Source of the DNA: Frankia alni ACN14a
GTDB taxonomy: Bacteria; Actinomycetota; Actinomycetes; Frankiales; Frankiaceae
Assembly (NCBI RefSeq): GCF_000058485.1
Contig: NC_008278.1
Coordinates: forward strand, 2,474,962-2,538,961
Reading direction: 5' to 3'
DNA length: 64,000 nucleotides
Below the pieces are notes generated by a model. It did no database searches. It saw only the letters and a list, made by a program, of their open reading frames with translations, and was not told the DNA's origin. A program made the translations under genes and the position numbers. This document shows, piece by piece, positions 8,568 to 17,968 of the stretch; position 1 is the first letter of the stretch, and every line of letters starts with the position of its first letter.

Positions 8568-9227
8568 TCAGGTGCGGCCCTCGGACTCCTGGGCGTTGCC
8601 CAGGGTGGCCTCGTAGGCGAGCCATTCGGCCCGCAGCACCGGCCAGCCGTCGGCGCGCAGCAGGTCCACCACGGCGGGGTCGTCGTCGACCACGACGGCG
8701 ACCTGCCGTCGCGCGCCGAGCTGGCGCAGCTCGGCGCGCTTGAACACCCGGGCCGGGCGGCGGTCGTCGTCGGGGCGCATCCGCAGCTCCCCCAGGGGCA
8801 GGCCCTGCTCGCCCAGCCAGCGCCAGGTCGCCGCCCGCGACCGTTCCGGCCGGCCGGTCAGCCATACCACCTCGTGGTCGCGGGCGAGCCGGTGGACCAG
8901 CTCGACCCCCTCGGCCAGCGGCGGGTCCGCGGGCGCCGCGGCGAAGAACGCCTCCCAGTCGCCGGGGCTCGCCCGCAGGAACCGCAGCCGGTGACGGACG
9001 TCGGCCACCACCCCGTCCACGTCGATGACCGCGAGCGGCCGCTGCTCCGGCACCATCGGCTCCCCCCGACCGCCGGCTCTCGCCGCGGCGGAGTCGGCCG
9101 GGCCGCCGGGCGGTGAGCCGCCCACCGTGCCGCCGGTCCGGTCGGCCGTGCCGCCGGTCCGTTCGGCCGTGCCGCTGGTCCGGTCGGCCGTGCCGGCGAT
9201 TCCCGCCGCTTCAGCCGCGTCCGTCAC
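8568..9227 (-). CDS. HAD-superfamily phosphatase domain protein (polynucleotide-kinase-3'-phosphatase-like)
   Basis: The HAD core starts with VIDVDGVVADVRHR (motif I, DxDGV), has motif II VVWLTGRPE, a conserved Lys in VFKRAELRQ, and motif III VVVDDDPAVVDLL. The size and HRLRFLRASPGDWEAFF segment resemble the phosphatase domains of bacterial PNKP-like proteins. Two starts are possible. GTG 9227 has GGAAGGGG just upstream and gives 219 aa with a low-complexity N-terminus of TADRTGG-like repeats (about residues 12-32); ATG 9056 gives a 162-aa core. The substrate cannot be told from sequence. Confidence 0.75.
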   Translation of the reverse strand: MTDAAEAAGIAGTADRTSGTAERTGGTADRTGGTVGGSPPGGPADSAAARAGGRGEPMVPEQRPLAVIDVDGVVADVRHRLRFLRASPGDWEAFFAAAPADPPLAEGVELVHRLARDHEVVWLTGRPERSRAATWRWLGEQGLPLGELRMRPDDDRRPARVFKRAELRQLGARRQVAVVVDDDPAVVDLLRADGWPVLRAEWLAYEATLGNAQESEGRT

Positions 9228-9856
9228 CTGGATCCCCTTCCCGCGTGGCCATCGACGCTGCGCGCCCCCGCCGGGCGGCTCGTCGACGACCCGCCGGGGA
9301 CGTTGCCCTCGCCCGGCCATTGAACACGCGCCCGGTGCCGCATATCGGTCCCGGTCGTGCGCTGTCTGCCGGATCGCCTCGAACATCGCACCTTCCACCC
9401 CGTCGTGGGCGCCACCCGTCGCGGGCCGCGGCGGCCCTGTCATGGTCATGGATCGGCGAAACCGGTTCGACGCCTCGCGACGGTGTCGGGTGGCCCACAG
9501 GCCGCAGCGCGCGGACACCCGACCGATCGGGTCCGCGCTGGCGGGCGGGGGTGGTCTCGGCGTCGTCCGTGCGGTGGCGGCGGGTGTGATCCGGGTCCGA
9601 ACGGCCACGTCGGCGCCAGGTGAGTCGCTAGCGTGGCCATGGTCAGCATCCGGTGCCGCTCGGTGACGGCGCCACCCCCACGGCCGCCCGGCGGGTACGC
9701 CGGTTCGGCCGGTCGGCGGGTTCTGGGATGTTTGCTCCCTCGGACGTGTCATGGTCGTCGGGGGAATTGGCGTCGCCGGGTGCCCGACGCGGCGGCGGTC
9801 GCCCGGCGCTCCCGGTACTCCCGGTGTGGTGCGGAGATGGTGTGGGGAGGTCGACG
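9228..9856. other. Intergenic region between divergent genes
   Basis: About 630 bases between the HAD gene (minus) and the FtsK-type gene (plus). Frames here have no family resemblance and no ribosome binding sites. It presumably holds the divergent promoters; I see no clear operator or RNA gene. Confidence 0.4.
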
Positions 9857-12800
9857 ATGTCGGGTACCCGGCGGGCGCGCACGCTCGTGGCCGGTATTCA
9901 GTCCTCGCTGGGAGCGGCGCTGGCTCTTGCCGACCGGCTGGAGGAGCAGGCGGCCGAGCTCGAACGCGGCGGAGCGCCGGCCGCGACCACGGCGGCGCCG
10001 GGCGCCCCGGGGCGACCGGGCACGGCGACCGGGTCGCAGGGCGTCGACGCCGAGCTGGCGCAGGCCAGGATGATCGCTCGCAGCGGGGCCCGTGGTTTCG
10101 CCGGTGCCTCCTGGGCCGCGCCCGACTGGCGGCACGGCCCGTTCGGTGCCGCCCCCGCCGCGGCGGGTGGCGCGCGCGGCCGCTTCCGCCCGGGCCTGTG
10201 GCAGGTCGGGCAGGTCGTCATCCCGCCGGACGAGCCCGGCGCGCCGCACAGCACGGTGCCGCTGGCGGTGCCCCTGCTCGACGGCCGCAACCTGCGGATC
10301 GAGACCACCCCGGCGCGGCGCGCCGCCGCGGTCGATCTCGTCCGCGGGCTGCTCACTCGGATCCTCGCCGCGGTGCCCGCCGGCCGGGTCCAGCTCGTCG
10401 TCTACGACCCGCACGAGCTCGGCGCCGGCCTCGCGGGCTTCGCGCCGCTGCGGGCCGCCGGCGTCGCGTCGGCCACCATCACCACCCGGGCCCGGCTGGA
10501 GGAACGCCTCGCCGAGCTGTCCGCCGAGGTGGGCCGCATCACCGTCGAGCGGCTCGCCGGCCGGTTCGACTCGCTGCGCGAACGCGAGGACGCCGGCCAC
10601 GGCCGGCCGGAGCCGTGGCTGCTGCTGGTGCTGCTCGGCGATCCGCGCCTGTACGAGGAGGGCGCCCGGTCGCTGGCGGCCGTCGCCGCGCAGGGGCCCG
10701 CCTGCGGCGTCCACGTCCTGTCCATCGTCCAGCTCGTCCCGCAGCCCCACCCGGGCGGCCTGGACGCCGGCGACGACCTCGACGACGTGACCCCGCCCGA
10801 TCCCGACTTCGAAGATCCGCGCCCGGACGAGGCGGCCGACTCGGTCGCCGAGGCGCTGCCGAACTCGGTGGTGTTCACCGCCGTCGAGCTGCTCGCCGAC
10901 CGCCCGGACTGGCGCGGTGCGCAGCCCGGCCTGTGGCGCACATCGCTGACCGGCCTGCTGGCCGTCCAGCTCGACCCGCCGCCGCCGGCGGCTCTCGTCA
11001 CCGCCGTCACCAGGCAGGTCGCCGACGCGGCCGCCCGCGAGGCGTCCCGCCCCCCCGGCATCGCCGAGCTGCTGCCCGGCGCCCTGTGGGAGTCCGACAG
11101 CGCCGCCGGCATCAGCGTGCCCGTCGCCCAGGGCCCCGACGGCCCGGTGCGGCTCACCTTCGACGACGACACCGTCCACGCCCTCGTCGGCGGTCAGGCC
11201 GGCGCCGGCAAGTCGACCCTGCTGCTGGACATGGTCTACGGCATCGCCGCCCGCTACGCCCCCGACCAGGTCCGCTTCCACCTGCTGGACTTCAAGGAGG
11301 GCCTGGAGTTCGCCCAGTTCGCCGCCGGGGCCACCGACCCGTTCTTCCTGCCACACGCCGACACCGTCGGGATCGAGAGCGACCGTGAGTTCGGCGTCGC
11401 CGTCCTGCGCGCGGTCCGCGAGGACATGCGGCGGCGCTCGGTGGCGATGCGCGCCGTCGGCGCGCGGGACCTGCGCGGCCTGCGCGCCGCCGACCGCAGT
11501 TCCGCCTGGCCGCGGGTCCTCGTCGTCGTGGACGAGTTCCAGGTGATGCTCACCCCGATGGACGCCATCGCCCGCGAGGGCGTCGCCCACCTGGAGGTCC
11601 TGGCCCGCCAGGGCCGTGCCTACGGCGTCCATCTGCTGCTGGCCAGCCAGACGCTGTCCGGCATCGACGCCCTCGACTCCACCGCCGGCAAGCGTGGCTC
11701 GATCTTCGGCCAGTTCGCGCTGCGGGTGGCGCTGCGCACCTCGATCTCGGAGTCGCGGGTCCTGCTGTCCACGGCGAACGAGGCCGCGGGCGCGCTGTCC
11801 GGCGTCGGCGAGGCGATCGTGAACCGGCGCAACGGCCATCCGGCCGGCAACGAGCTCGTCCGGGTCGCCTTCCCCGACCCGGACGTGATCGCCCGGCTGC
11901 GGGACCGGCTGGCGACCACCACGGCGCGCAGCCTGCCGTCGGCGCCGCGGCCGCGGGTCTTCGTCGGCCACGCCCCGGCGATCCTCGACGACAACCCGGT
12001 CTACCGCGCGTTGGACGGGCGCCCCGCGCCGCCGGCGATCGAGTCCACGGCCGCGCCGATCGGAGACGACCAGCCCATCGCGATCGGCGCGTACCCCTCC
12101 GCCGGGTCGGCGTCCCTCGCCCCCACTCCCGACCGGTCCGCGTGGCCCGGCGCCGCCACGTCCGCCGCAGCGATGCCCGGGGTCGGGATGCCCGGGACGG
12201 AGACAGCCGGGGCCGAGCTGCCCGGCGTCGAGCTGCCCGGCGTCGAGGTGGCCGGCAGCGCGATGCCCGGCGTCGAGGTGGCCGGCAGCGCGATGCCCGG
12301 CGGCGACCCGCTCGCACTGGTCGGGGTGCCCGTCGACCTCGCTCCGGCGGCGGTCGGGGTTCGCCTCGCCGCCTCGCCCGGGCGCCATCTCGCCGTGCTC
12401 GGCCCGCTGCGCCGGGAGGCGGTCGGCATGGTGCAGGCGGCGGCGGCCAGCGTCGCCGCCCAGCTCCCGGCCGGCGGCCTCGTCGCGGAGATCGTCGCCG
12501 CGGAGCCGACCGCGCTCGGCGCGGCGGAGATCCTCGCCCAGCGGATGCGGCGCGCCGGCCACCCCGTGCGGGTCGTCGACGTCACCGGGCTGCGCGCGGT
12601 GCTGGCCGCCGCCGCGGACGCCTGCCGGGCCCGGGAGGAGGCGGCGCTCGCCGGCGCCGGCGGTCCGTTGCCGCCCCTGCGGCTGGTGGTGGTGTTCGCG
12701 ATGGACGCCGGGCGGGCCGCCCTGGAGGTGCGTGATCCGGCGTCGCGCCGCACCGGCCTCGACGATCTGCGCACGGTCACCCGCCGTGGCCCGGCTACCC

Positions 12801-13042
12801 GCGTCCACCTGGTCGGCTGGTGGCGCGGGGTGTCCCGGATGGCGGAGGACCTGGGGCCGGTGAACCGGGACGACATCGCGGCCTGGGCGGCTGCGGGCGT
12901 GCCGGGCAGTGACCTGTTCGCCCTCGCCGGCCACCGCCCGGTGGCCGGCGGGACGATGCCGAACCGGGCGGTGCTGTTCGACCGGCACACCCAGTCCGAA
13001 CCGCGCACGGTGGTGCCGTTCGCGCCGATGGTGCGGGGGTAG
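9857..13042 (+). CDS. FtsK/SpoIIIE-type ATPase (large, non-canonical)
   Basis: A 1061-aa motor-type ATPase without membrane helices, so not a canonical FtsK. A short coiled coil (about residues 10-37) and an alpha/beta N-terminal domain (about 115-330) precede the FtsK/HerA core, with Walker A GGQAGAGKSTLL (near residue 450), Walker B VLVVVDEFQVML (near 555) and the GVHLLLASQ sensor strand. A disordered linker with a 30-bp duplication (12241-12300) leads to a second alpha/beta domain (about 815-1060) with degenerate ATP-binding features. ATG 9857 follows GGGGAGG by six bases. The two downstream genes form a cassette with it; cargo or DNA pumping for secretion or conflict is possible but unproven. 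Confidence 0.83.
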   Translation: MSGTRRARTLVAGIQSSLGAALALADRLEEQAAELERGGAPAATTAAPGAPGRPGTATGSQGVDAELAQARMIARSGARGFAGASWAAPDWRHGPFGAAPAAAGGARGRFRPGLWQVGQVVIPPDEPGAPHSTVPLAVPLLDGRNLRIETTPARRAAAVDLVRGLLTRILAAVPAGRVQLVVYDPHELGAGLAGFAPLRAAGVASATITTRARLEERLAELSAEVGRITVERLAGRFDSLREREDAGHGRPEPWLLLVLLGDPRLYEEGARSLAAVAAQGPACGVHVLSIVQLVPQPHPGGLDAGDDLDDVTPPDPDFEDPRPDEAADSVAEALPNSVVFTAVELLADRPDWRGAQPGLWRTSLTGLLAVQLDPPPPAALVTAVTRQVADAAAREASRPPGIAELLPGALWESDSAAGISVPVAQGPDGPVRLTFDDDTVHALVGGQAGAGKSTLLLDMVYGIAARYAPDQVRFHLLDFKEGLEFAQFAAGATDPFFLPHADTVGIESDREFGVAVLRAVREDMRRRSVAMRAVGARDLRGLRAADRSSAWPRVLVVVDEFQVMLTPMDAIAREGVAHLEVLARQGRAYGVHLLLASQTLSGIDALDSTAGKRGSIFGQFALRVALRTSISESRVLLSTANEAAGALSGVGEAIVNRRNGHPAGNELVRVAFPDPDVIARLRDRLATTTARSLPSAPRPRVFVGHAPAILDDNPVYRALDGRPAPPAIESTAAPIGDDQPIAIGAYPSAGSASLAPTPDRSAWPGAATSAAAMPGVGMPGTETAGAELPGVELPGVEVAGSAMPGVEVAGSAMPGGDPLALVGVPVDLAPAAVGVRLAASPGRHLAVLGPLRREAVGMVQAAAASVAAQLPAGGLVAEIVAAEPTALGAAEILAQRMRRAGHPVRVVDVTGLRAVLAAAADACRAREEAALAGAGGPLPPLRLVVVFAMDAGRAALEVRDPASRRTGLDDLRTVTRRGPATRVHLVGWWRGVSRMAEDLGPVNRDDIAAWAAAGVPGSDLFALAGHRPVAGGTMPNRAVLFDRHTQSEPRTVVPFAPMVRG
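12241..12300 (+). repeat. Two identical 30-bp tandem repeats inside the FtsK-type gene
   Basis: Positions 12241-12270 and 12271-12300 are identical and encode GVEVAGSAMP-like units in the linker before the C-terminal domain. Flanking shorter units (GVELP) show the same expansion process. Confidence 0.9.
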
Positions 13043-13148
13043 GCCGGTGGCGATCGGGCAGGAAGATCCAGACGGCGCCGGCTGGGCGGGTGCCCGCCGC
13101 GAGGCGGGGCGCGCCCGGCCGGCCGGAGCCGGGGGAGAACGGAACGCG

Positions 13149-14303
13149 ATGATGGCGGGAGCTGAGCCGTTGGACCCCGAGGCCTGGTCCATCGCCGGGT
13201 CGTGGCAGCGCGGCGCGACGGCGACGCCGGACCCGCCCGCGATCACGGCCGTACCCGCCCCGGGCCGGCCGCCCGCGACTGCCGACCCCGATCCCGACAG
13301 CGATCCCGATCCCGGTCTCGGTCTGGGCCCCGACGATCCGCTGCGGGCGGCGATGCAGTACCGCCGGCTGCTCGGCGCCTCCGACGCCGCCCGCGCCCGC
13401 GCGGACCGGGACGCCTACCAGCGACGTCAGGGCGGCCGCGCGCAGGCGCGCCGGCACCGTGAGGCCGCCGCCGACATCCGGGCCCGGGTCGAGAGCGTCT
13501 GGGCCCAGGTCGCCGAGCCGCTGGCCCAGTACGGGCTCACCGACCTCGACCAGCTCAGGCCGGCCGCCGCCGAGCCCGCGGTCGCGCTCACGAAGAAGGC
13601 CGCCCCGCGTCGCGGCGCCGACGCGCCGGCCCAGCGGCGGGCCGGTCGGCCGCTGGCGAGTTCCGGACGGGACCTGCGCGGCGGGCCGGCCGTCGGCGAT
13701 GCCGCCGGCCGCGAGGGCCGCCGGCCGGCGGGCGACGGGCGCGAGGCGCGTGGTGCGGGCCGGTCGGGGCGCGAGGGTCGGTCGGGGCGCGGGGAGCTCG
13801 GCGCCGTCGGGCAGCCGGCGGCGACCGCCCCGGTCGATCCGCGTACCGCTCCCCGCCAGGCCTACGACCTCTGCCTGGAGGCGATGAGCAAGGCCGCCGA
13901 GCTGCGCGCGGTCTCCAAGGCCGCTGGTTCGGCCTCCGCCGGGCTGATGACCGCGCTCGCCTGTCTGCTCAGCCTCGTGTTCGTGGGGGTGCTGCGGGTG
14001 TTCACCGAGGCGCCCGGGCTGCCCTGCATCATCGGCGCGGCGGTGCTCGCGGCGGCGCTGGTGGCCGTGGCGGCCGGCTCCGAAGACGGGGTGAAGGCGG
14101 TGTTCCGGGCAGGCATGCTGGGAGCGGGCGCCGCCGCGGTGGCGGTGCTCGCCACGTTCCGGCTCGCGCCGATGGCGCCGGTCGACGTGGCCGCCGCGTT
14201 GCTCGCGCTCGCGGCCGCGGCCCGGTTCGGCCTTGGGCTCGGCTCGGGCGTCGAGCAGGCGCCGGCGTCCGGCTCGCGGGCCGGTGGCTCCAGGAAGGGA
14301 TGA
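13149..14303 (+). CDS. Membrane protein with charged coiled-coil N-terminus, linked to FtsK-type ATPase
   Basis: A 384-aa protein without a recognised family. Residues 1-55 are disordered; about 60-150 form an Arg/Ala-rich helix region that could be a coiled coil; 150-225 are Gly/Arg-rich and disordered; 240-265 are helical (AYDLCLEAMSKAAELRAVSK); then three to four membrane helices (about 270-365). Start ATG 13149 has GGGGGAG eleven bases upstream; GTG 13047, right after the ATPase stop, would give a longer protein. The gene lies between the FtsK-type ATPase and a small helical protein, so it may anchor a complex in the membrane (inference). Confidence 0.7.
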   Translation: MMAGAEPLDPEAWSIAGSWQRGATATPDPPAITAVPAPGRPPATADPDPDSDPDPGLGLGPDDPLRAAMQYRRLLGASDAARARADRDAYQRRQGGRAQARRHREAAADIRARVESVWAQVAEPLAQYGLTDLDQLRPAAAEPAVALTKKAAPRRGADAPAQRRAGRPLASSGRDLRGGPAVGDAAGREGRRPAGDGREARGAGRSGREGRSGRGELGAVGQPAATAPVDPRTAPRQAYDLCLEAMSKAAELRAVSKAAGSASAGLMTALACLLSLVFVGVLRVFTEAPGLPCIIGAAVLAAALVAVAAGSEDGVKAVFRAGMLGAGAAAVAVLATFRLAPMAPVDVAAALLALAAAARFGLGLGSGVEQAPASGSRAGGSRKG

Positions 14304-14309
14304 GGACGG

Positions 14310-14573
14310 GTGTCAGGCACGATCGCCGACGTCAAGGCGCAGCTCGACGAGGCGTTCCGGCGCACCGAGGAGGTCGCCGGCCAGCTCGAGGGCGCGCTGA
14401 GCATGATCGAAGAGGCGCAGGCGATGGTGATCGCGGCGACCGACGGCAGCGAGCATCGGGCCGTCGAGCAGCTCACCAGTGCGCTCGTCGAGACGCGTGA
14501 CACATTGCAGATGTCGCTTGCCTCCCTGGGCTCGGCCGTGCAGGAGGTCCGGGACTACCGGGACGGCCTGTAG
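14310..14573 (+). CDS. Small alpha-helical protein, third gene of FtsK-type cassette
   Basis: An 87-aa protein that is almost entirely helical: one long amphipathic helix (about 3-48), a short loop at TDGSEH, and a second helix (about 52-82) ending VRDYRDGL. GTG 14310 follows AAGGGA by nine bases and lies six bases after the previous stop. Its size and two-helix form recall WXG100/ESAT-6-like partners of FtsK/EccC ATPases, but I find no WXG motif and no clear YxxxD/E export signal, so it is not called as one. It could equally be a structural subunit of the complex. Confidence 0.72.
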   Translation: MSGTIADVKAQLDEAFRRTEEVAGQLEGALSMIEEAQAMVIAATDGSEHRAVEQLTSALVETRDTLQMSLASLGSAVQEVRDYRDGL

Positions 14574-14844
14574 CCCACCTGTCGTGATCGTCGGCACACT
14601 CGATGTCGCCGGGGACGGCCGCCTCTCCACAATGGTGGTACGTGTTGGTTACGGACGGAAATCGCGTCGGTGGCAACAGTGACCAGATGAAGGTCTGGGT
14701 AACAACGCTTCAGGCACCCCGCAACGCGGTGCATCCGAAAGCGGGGCTCACTACAGTCCGGATTGTCCCCGTGCGCCCGGGCGCCCGAGCGATCAGGGGC
14801 ACCGGACGCCGAGTACCGCCCGTGACCAGGAGGCTGCATCCGCC

Positions 14845-16365
14845 GTGTCGGACTTCATCCCCCTCGACCTGCCTCTCGTACTCCTGTCCAACCGCGGTCC
14901 TGTCAGCTTCGACCGGGACGCCTCCGGGCGCACCGTGAACCGGGGCGCGGGGGGCCTCGTGTCCGCCCTGTCCGGACTCGCCGAACACCTCGACGACGCC
15001 GTGTGGGTCTGCGGCGCCGCCGGCGAGGAGGACGCCGCCGTCGCGGCGGAGAGCGCGGGCGGGTCCATCCTCGTCCAGACGCAGCCCCAGCCCCACGTGG
15101 TGGACGGCGAGCCGGACGGCCCGGCGATCCGGGTCCGTCTCGTCGTCACCGACCCGACCGCCTACGCCGACTTCTACAGCGTGTGGTCCAACCCGATCCT
15201 CTGGTTCATCCAGCACGGCCTCTACGGCCGGTCGCTCGCGCCGGTGCTGACCCGGGCCGAGCACGACGCCTTCGAGAACGGGTACGCGGCGGTCAACCGC
15301 GCCTACGCCGACGCGGTGGTCGACGAGGTGCGCGCCCGCGGGGGCAAGGCCCTCGTCCTGCTGCAGGACTACCACTTCTACCTGGTCGCCGACTGGGTGC
15401 GCGAGCAGTGCCCCGACGTCGTGCTCACCCACTTCGTGCACATCCCCTGGCCGGGCCCGGACGAGTGGCGCATCCTGCCCGGTGACATCCGCGAGCGGCT
15501 GCTGCGTGGGCTGCTCGGCAGCGACGTCGTCGGCTTTCACACCCGCCGCTACGCCCGCAACTTCGTCCTGTGCGCCCAGGAGCTCCTCGGCCTGCCCGTC
15601 GACCTGGAGAAGCTCACCGTCACCGTCGGAGACCGGGTCGTTCGCGCCCGCTACTACCCGATCTCGGTCGACGCGGCCGCGCTCGACGCCACCCAGGCGT
15701 CGGAGGAGGTCGCCGCGCACATCGCGATGCTGCGCTACATCTTCCTCGACGACGATCGCCAGCTCATCCTGCGCGTCGACCGCACCGACCCGAGCAAGAA
15801 CGTGGTGCGGGGCTTCCTCGCCTTCGGCACGCTGCTCGACCAGCATCCCGAGCTCGTCGGCAAGGTCAGCTTCCTCGCTCTGCTGCAGCCCAGCCGCACC
15901 GACGTCCCGGAGTACGCCGACTACATCGCGCTCATCGGCGCGCTGGTCGCCGAGATCAACGCCCGGCACACCAAGGAGGGCCGCCAGCCGATCGACCTGC
16001 GGATGGTGGAGGACTTCCCGCTGGCGGTGGCGGCCTACTCGATCTGCGACGTGCTGATCGTCAACGCGATCGCCGACGGGATGAACCTCGTCGCGAAGGA
16101 GGTGGCGGTCGTCAACCGCCGCGGCGGCGTGCTGGCCCTGTCCGAGATGGCCGGCGCCCACGAGGAGCTCGGCGAGTTCGCGGTGACCCTTCAGCCGTTC
16201 GACGTCCAGCAGATGGCCGACGCCCTCTACACGGCGCTGACGATGCCGATGGAGGAGCGCCACCGCCGGCTCGCGGCCGCCGCCGAACAGGTCCGCACCC
16301 ACGACGTCCGGCGCTGGCTCGACGACCAACTCGTCGATCTGCGCCGGATCGCCGGGTTCATCTGA
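14845..16365 (+). CDS. otsA: Trehalose-6-phosphate synthase (GT20)
   Basis: This glycosyltransferase joins UDP- or GDP-glucose and glucose-6-phosphate to give trehalose-6-phosphate, used for stress and spore/vesicle protection in actinobacteria. The 506-aa protein has the N-terminal LLSNRGPVSF and RGAGGLVSAL motifs, the LILRVDRTDPSKNVVRGF donor-binding motif and the DGMNLVAKE motif, so the active site looks complete. GTG 14845 has AGGAGG eleven bases upstream. No otsB phosphatase gene is next to it. The 270-base upstream gap has AT-richer stretches likely to contain its promoter. Confidence 0.95.
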   Translation: MSDFIPLDLPLVLLSNRGPVSFDRDASGRTVNRGAGGLVSALSGLAEHLDDAVWVCGAAGEEDAAVAAESAGGSILVQTQPQPHVVDGEPDGPAIRVRLVVTDPTAYADFYSVWSNPILWFIQHGLYGRSLAPVLTRAEHDAFENGYAAVNRAYADAVVDEVRARGGKALVLLQDYHFYLVADWVREQCPDVVLTHFVHIPWPGPDEWRILPGDIRERLLRGLLGSDVVGFHTRRYARNFVLCAQELLGLPVDLEKLTVTVGDRVVRARYYPISVDAAALDATQASEEVAAHIAMLRYIFLDDDRQLILRVDRTDPSKNVVRGFLAFGTLLDQHPELVGKVSFLALLQPSRTDVPEYADYIALIGALVAEINARHTKEGRQPIDLRMVEDFPLAVAAYSICDVLIVNAIADGMNLVAKEVAVVNRRGGVLALSEMAGAHEELGEFAVTLQPFDVQQMADALYTALTMPMEERHRRLAAAAEQVRTHDVRRWLDDQLVDLRRIAGFI

Positions 16366-16617
16366 GCCGCCATGGTGCCGGGATGAAGGCGCGATGGCGG
16401 CGGGACGGGGTCGGACGGGCTGGCGGACCGCGGGCCGAAGGACCCGGTGCGGTCCGGATATCACCCTGCCGACCCGCCCGCCCGGACGGGTCGGAAGAAG
16501 GGGCGAATGCACATCGGCCCCGGGCATCCGCCGTCGGTGTTCGCAGGTAGTCTCGCAGCGGGAACGAGGCGCGTCGCGCCGCCGGCCGGCGGCGCGATGA
16601 CAGGGACAGGAGTGGAC

Positions 16618-16809
16618 GTGAGTGAGACCGGTCACCACAAGGCCAACACGGGTTCGTGGCTGGCGGTGCTGCTGCTGATCGCGGGCTCCGTGATCGGGTG
16701 CTTCGCGCTCATCCTTGCCTCGGTGCCGCTGTGGATCGTCACCGCCGTGCTCCTGGTCGGCGGCGGCATCATCGCCCTGGCCTCCCGGATCATGGAGCAG
16801 GCGTACTGA
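16618..16809 (+). CDS. HGxxPAAW-like small membrane protein
   Basis: A 63-aa protein with a short polar N-terminus (VSETGHHKANTGSW) and two membrane helices (about residues 14-34 and 37-56). The His/Trp arrangement before the first helix resembles the HGxxPAAW family of actinobacteria, with NTGSW in place of PAAW. AGGAG (16608-16612) five bases before GTG 16618 decides the start; ATG 16597 would add seven residues. Function of the family is unknown. Confidence 0.7.
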   Translation: MSETGHHKANTGSWLAVLLLIAGSVIGCFALILASVPLWIVTAVLLVGGGIIALASRIMEQAY

Positions 16810-16870
16810 TCCCGGCGAGCCGCAACCCCGGCGGCCTGCAACCCGGCGAGTCGGGCGGTGCCCGGCGCGC

Positions 16871-17413
16871 TCAGCTCGAGGCGGCCGGGGGGTCGGCCTG
16901 CGCACGCAGCGCGCGGGGAGTGACGTAGGAGACGAGCCGGGTCGAGTCCTGGCCGAGCTCGGCCCACCGCGACACGGCAAGGTCCTCGACCGCGAGCGCG
17001 GCGGTGGGAAAGGTGGGGATCCGGAAGCGTTCGTCGGGGGCGAGCAGGGCCACGGCGAGCGTGTGGATACCCGGGTTGTGCCCCACGAGCAGGACGCTCG
17101 GCACCCCGTCGTCGACCTCGTGCAGCCGTTCCAGCAGGGCCTGTGCCTCCGCCAGGTAGAGCCGGTCCTCGACCAGCACCGGCACGCTCGCCGGCAGCGC
17201 CTCGGCGATGCCCTCGACGGTCTGCCTGGTCCGCAGGGCGGCGGAGCACAGGATGAGGTCCGGGGCCAGCCCGTTGTCGGCGAGGTGGCGGGCGATGAGC
17301 CGGCAACCGCGGCGCCCGGCGTCGGACAGCGGCCGGTCGACGTCCGGCAGCGATCCGTCGGCCCAGTCGGACTTGGCGTGACGCAGCAGCAGCAGCCGGC
17401 GGGGCGGCCTCAC
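16871..17413 (-). CDS. SixA-type histidine phosphatase
   Basis: A 180-aa member of the histidine phosphatase (phosphoglycerate mutase-like) superfamily. The catalytic motif is LLLRHAKSDW (RHG-type signature with RHA), the second histidine is in VLLVGHNPGIHTLA, and LCSAALRTRQT supplies the conserved Arg. SixA removes phosphate from histidine phosphotransfer proteins in E. coli; actinobacterial homologues are common but their substrates are mostly unknown. Start MRPPRRLLLLRHAKS is typical for the family. Confidence 0.9.
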   Translation of the reverse strand: MRPPRRLLLLRHAKSDWADGSLPDVDRPLSDAGRRGCRLIARHLADNGLAPDLILCSAALRTRQTVEGIAEALPASVPVLVEDRLYLAEAQALLERLHEVDDGVPSVLLVGHNPGIHTLAVALLAPDERFRIPTFPTAALAVEDLAVSRWAELGQDSTRLVSYVTPRALRAQADPPAASS

Positions 17414-17462
17414 CCGGCACCACCGAGCAGTCTGATACCGCGCGTGGAGAACATGAGGTCAC

Positions 17463-17515
17463 CCGCATTCCGTGCATGGCCGTGGATGGCCGTGTAGCGC
17501 TGTTCTGGAATGCGG
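17463..17515. other. Long-loop inverted repeat CCGCATTCC / GGAATGCGG
   Basis: Nine-base perfect arms 35 bases apart in the gap between the SixA-type gene start and the whiB terminator. It could be an RNA stem or an operator pair; seen by eye only. Confidence 0.25.
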
Positions 17516-17537
17516 AAATGTACCAGCCAGGAACCTT

Positions 17538-17584
17538 GACGGCGAACGGCCCGGCCCCGCGTGGGGGTCGGGCCGTTCGCCGTC
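17538..17584 (-). terminator. Strong hairpin downstream of whiB
   Basis: Sixteen-base perfect arms (17538-17553 and 17569-17584) with further GC pairing possible in the loop, just after the whiB stop at 17600 on the minus strand. Probably stops whiB transcription before the SixA-type gene. Confidence 0.85.
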
Positions 17585-17599
17585 AGCAAGCGTCGAGGG

Positions 17600-17968
17600 T
17601 CAGCTCGCGACCGAGGCCGACAGCAGCAGGCGGTCGGCGAACACCAGCGCGTCGTCGGCGCTCAGGCGGCCGCGGGGAACGACGGTGGCACGCTCGTCCG
17701 AGGTCAGCCCACCCCACACGCCGTGCTCCTCCTGCCGGAAGATCGCGGTGGCCAGGCAGGGACGCTGCACCGGGCAGTCCGAGCAGATCTTGCGGGCGCG
17801 GGTCTCGGCGGCGGCGCGGGCCTTGGTGTTACGGCCGTCCGGCGGGAAGAACGCGTCTGGGTCGCCGTCGCGGCAGGCCGCGTCCTGGCGCCAGTAGGCG
17901 GGCCAGCCGGCGCCGAACGGCTGCGGCGGCAGGTCACGACCGGGAAGAACGGGTACCCCGGCGCTCAT
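17600..17968 (-). CDS. WhiB-family iron-sulfur transcription regulator
   Basis: A 122-aa Wbl protein. Four cysteines (ACRDGD, then KICSDCPVQRPC) would bind a [4Fe-4S] cluster; the GVWGG turn and a following basic stretch complete the family pattern. Wbl proteins sense redox, NO or antibiotics and often work with sigma factors in development. I cannot assign it to WhiB1, WhiB7 or another subclass. Its ATG overlaps the stop of a 31-codon upstream ORF (ATGA), so its translation may be coupled to that of the leader. A strong terminator hairpin follows. Confidence 0.92.
   Translation of the reverse strand: MSAGVPVLPGRDLPPQPFGAGWPAYWRQDAACRDGDPDAFFPPDGRNTKARAAAETRARKICSDCPVQRPCLATAIFRQEEHGVWGGLTSDERATVVPRGRLSADDALVFADRLLLSASVAS

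Noticed and set aside
9749-13246. Long minus-strand open frame opposite the FtsK-type gene
   Set aside because: Low-complexity Arg/Gly/His-rich translation; the plus strand has Walker motifs and a proper ribosome binding site.
14310-14573. WXG100/ESAT-6 protein
   Set aside because: Right size and helical form, but no WXG motif between the helices and no clear YxxxD/E export signal.
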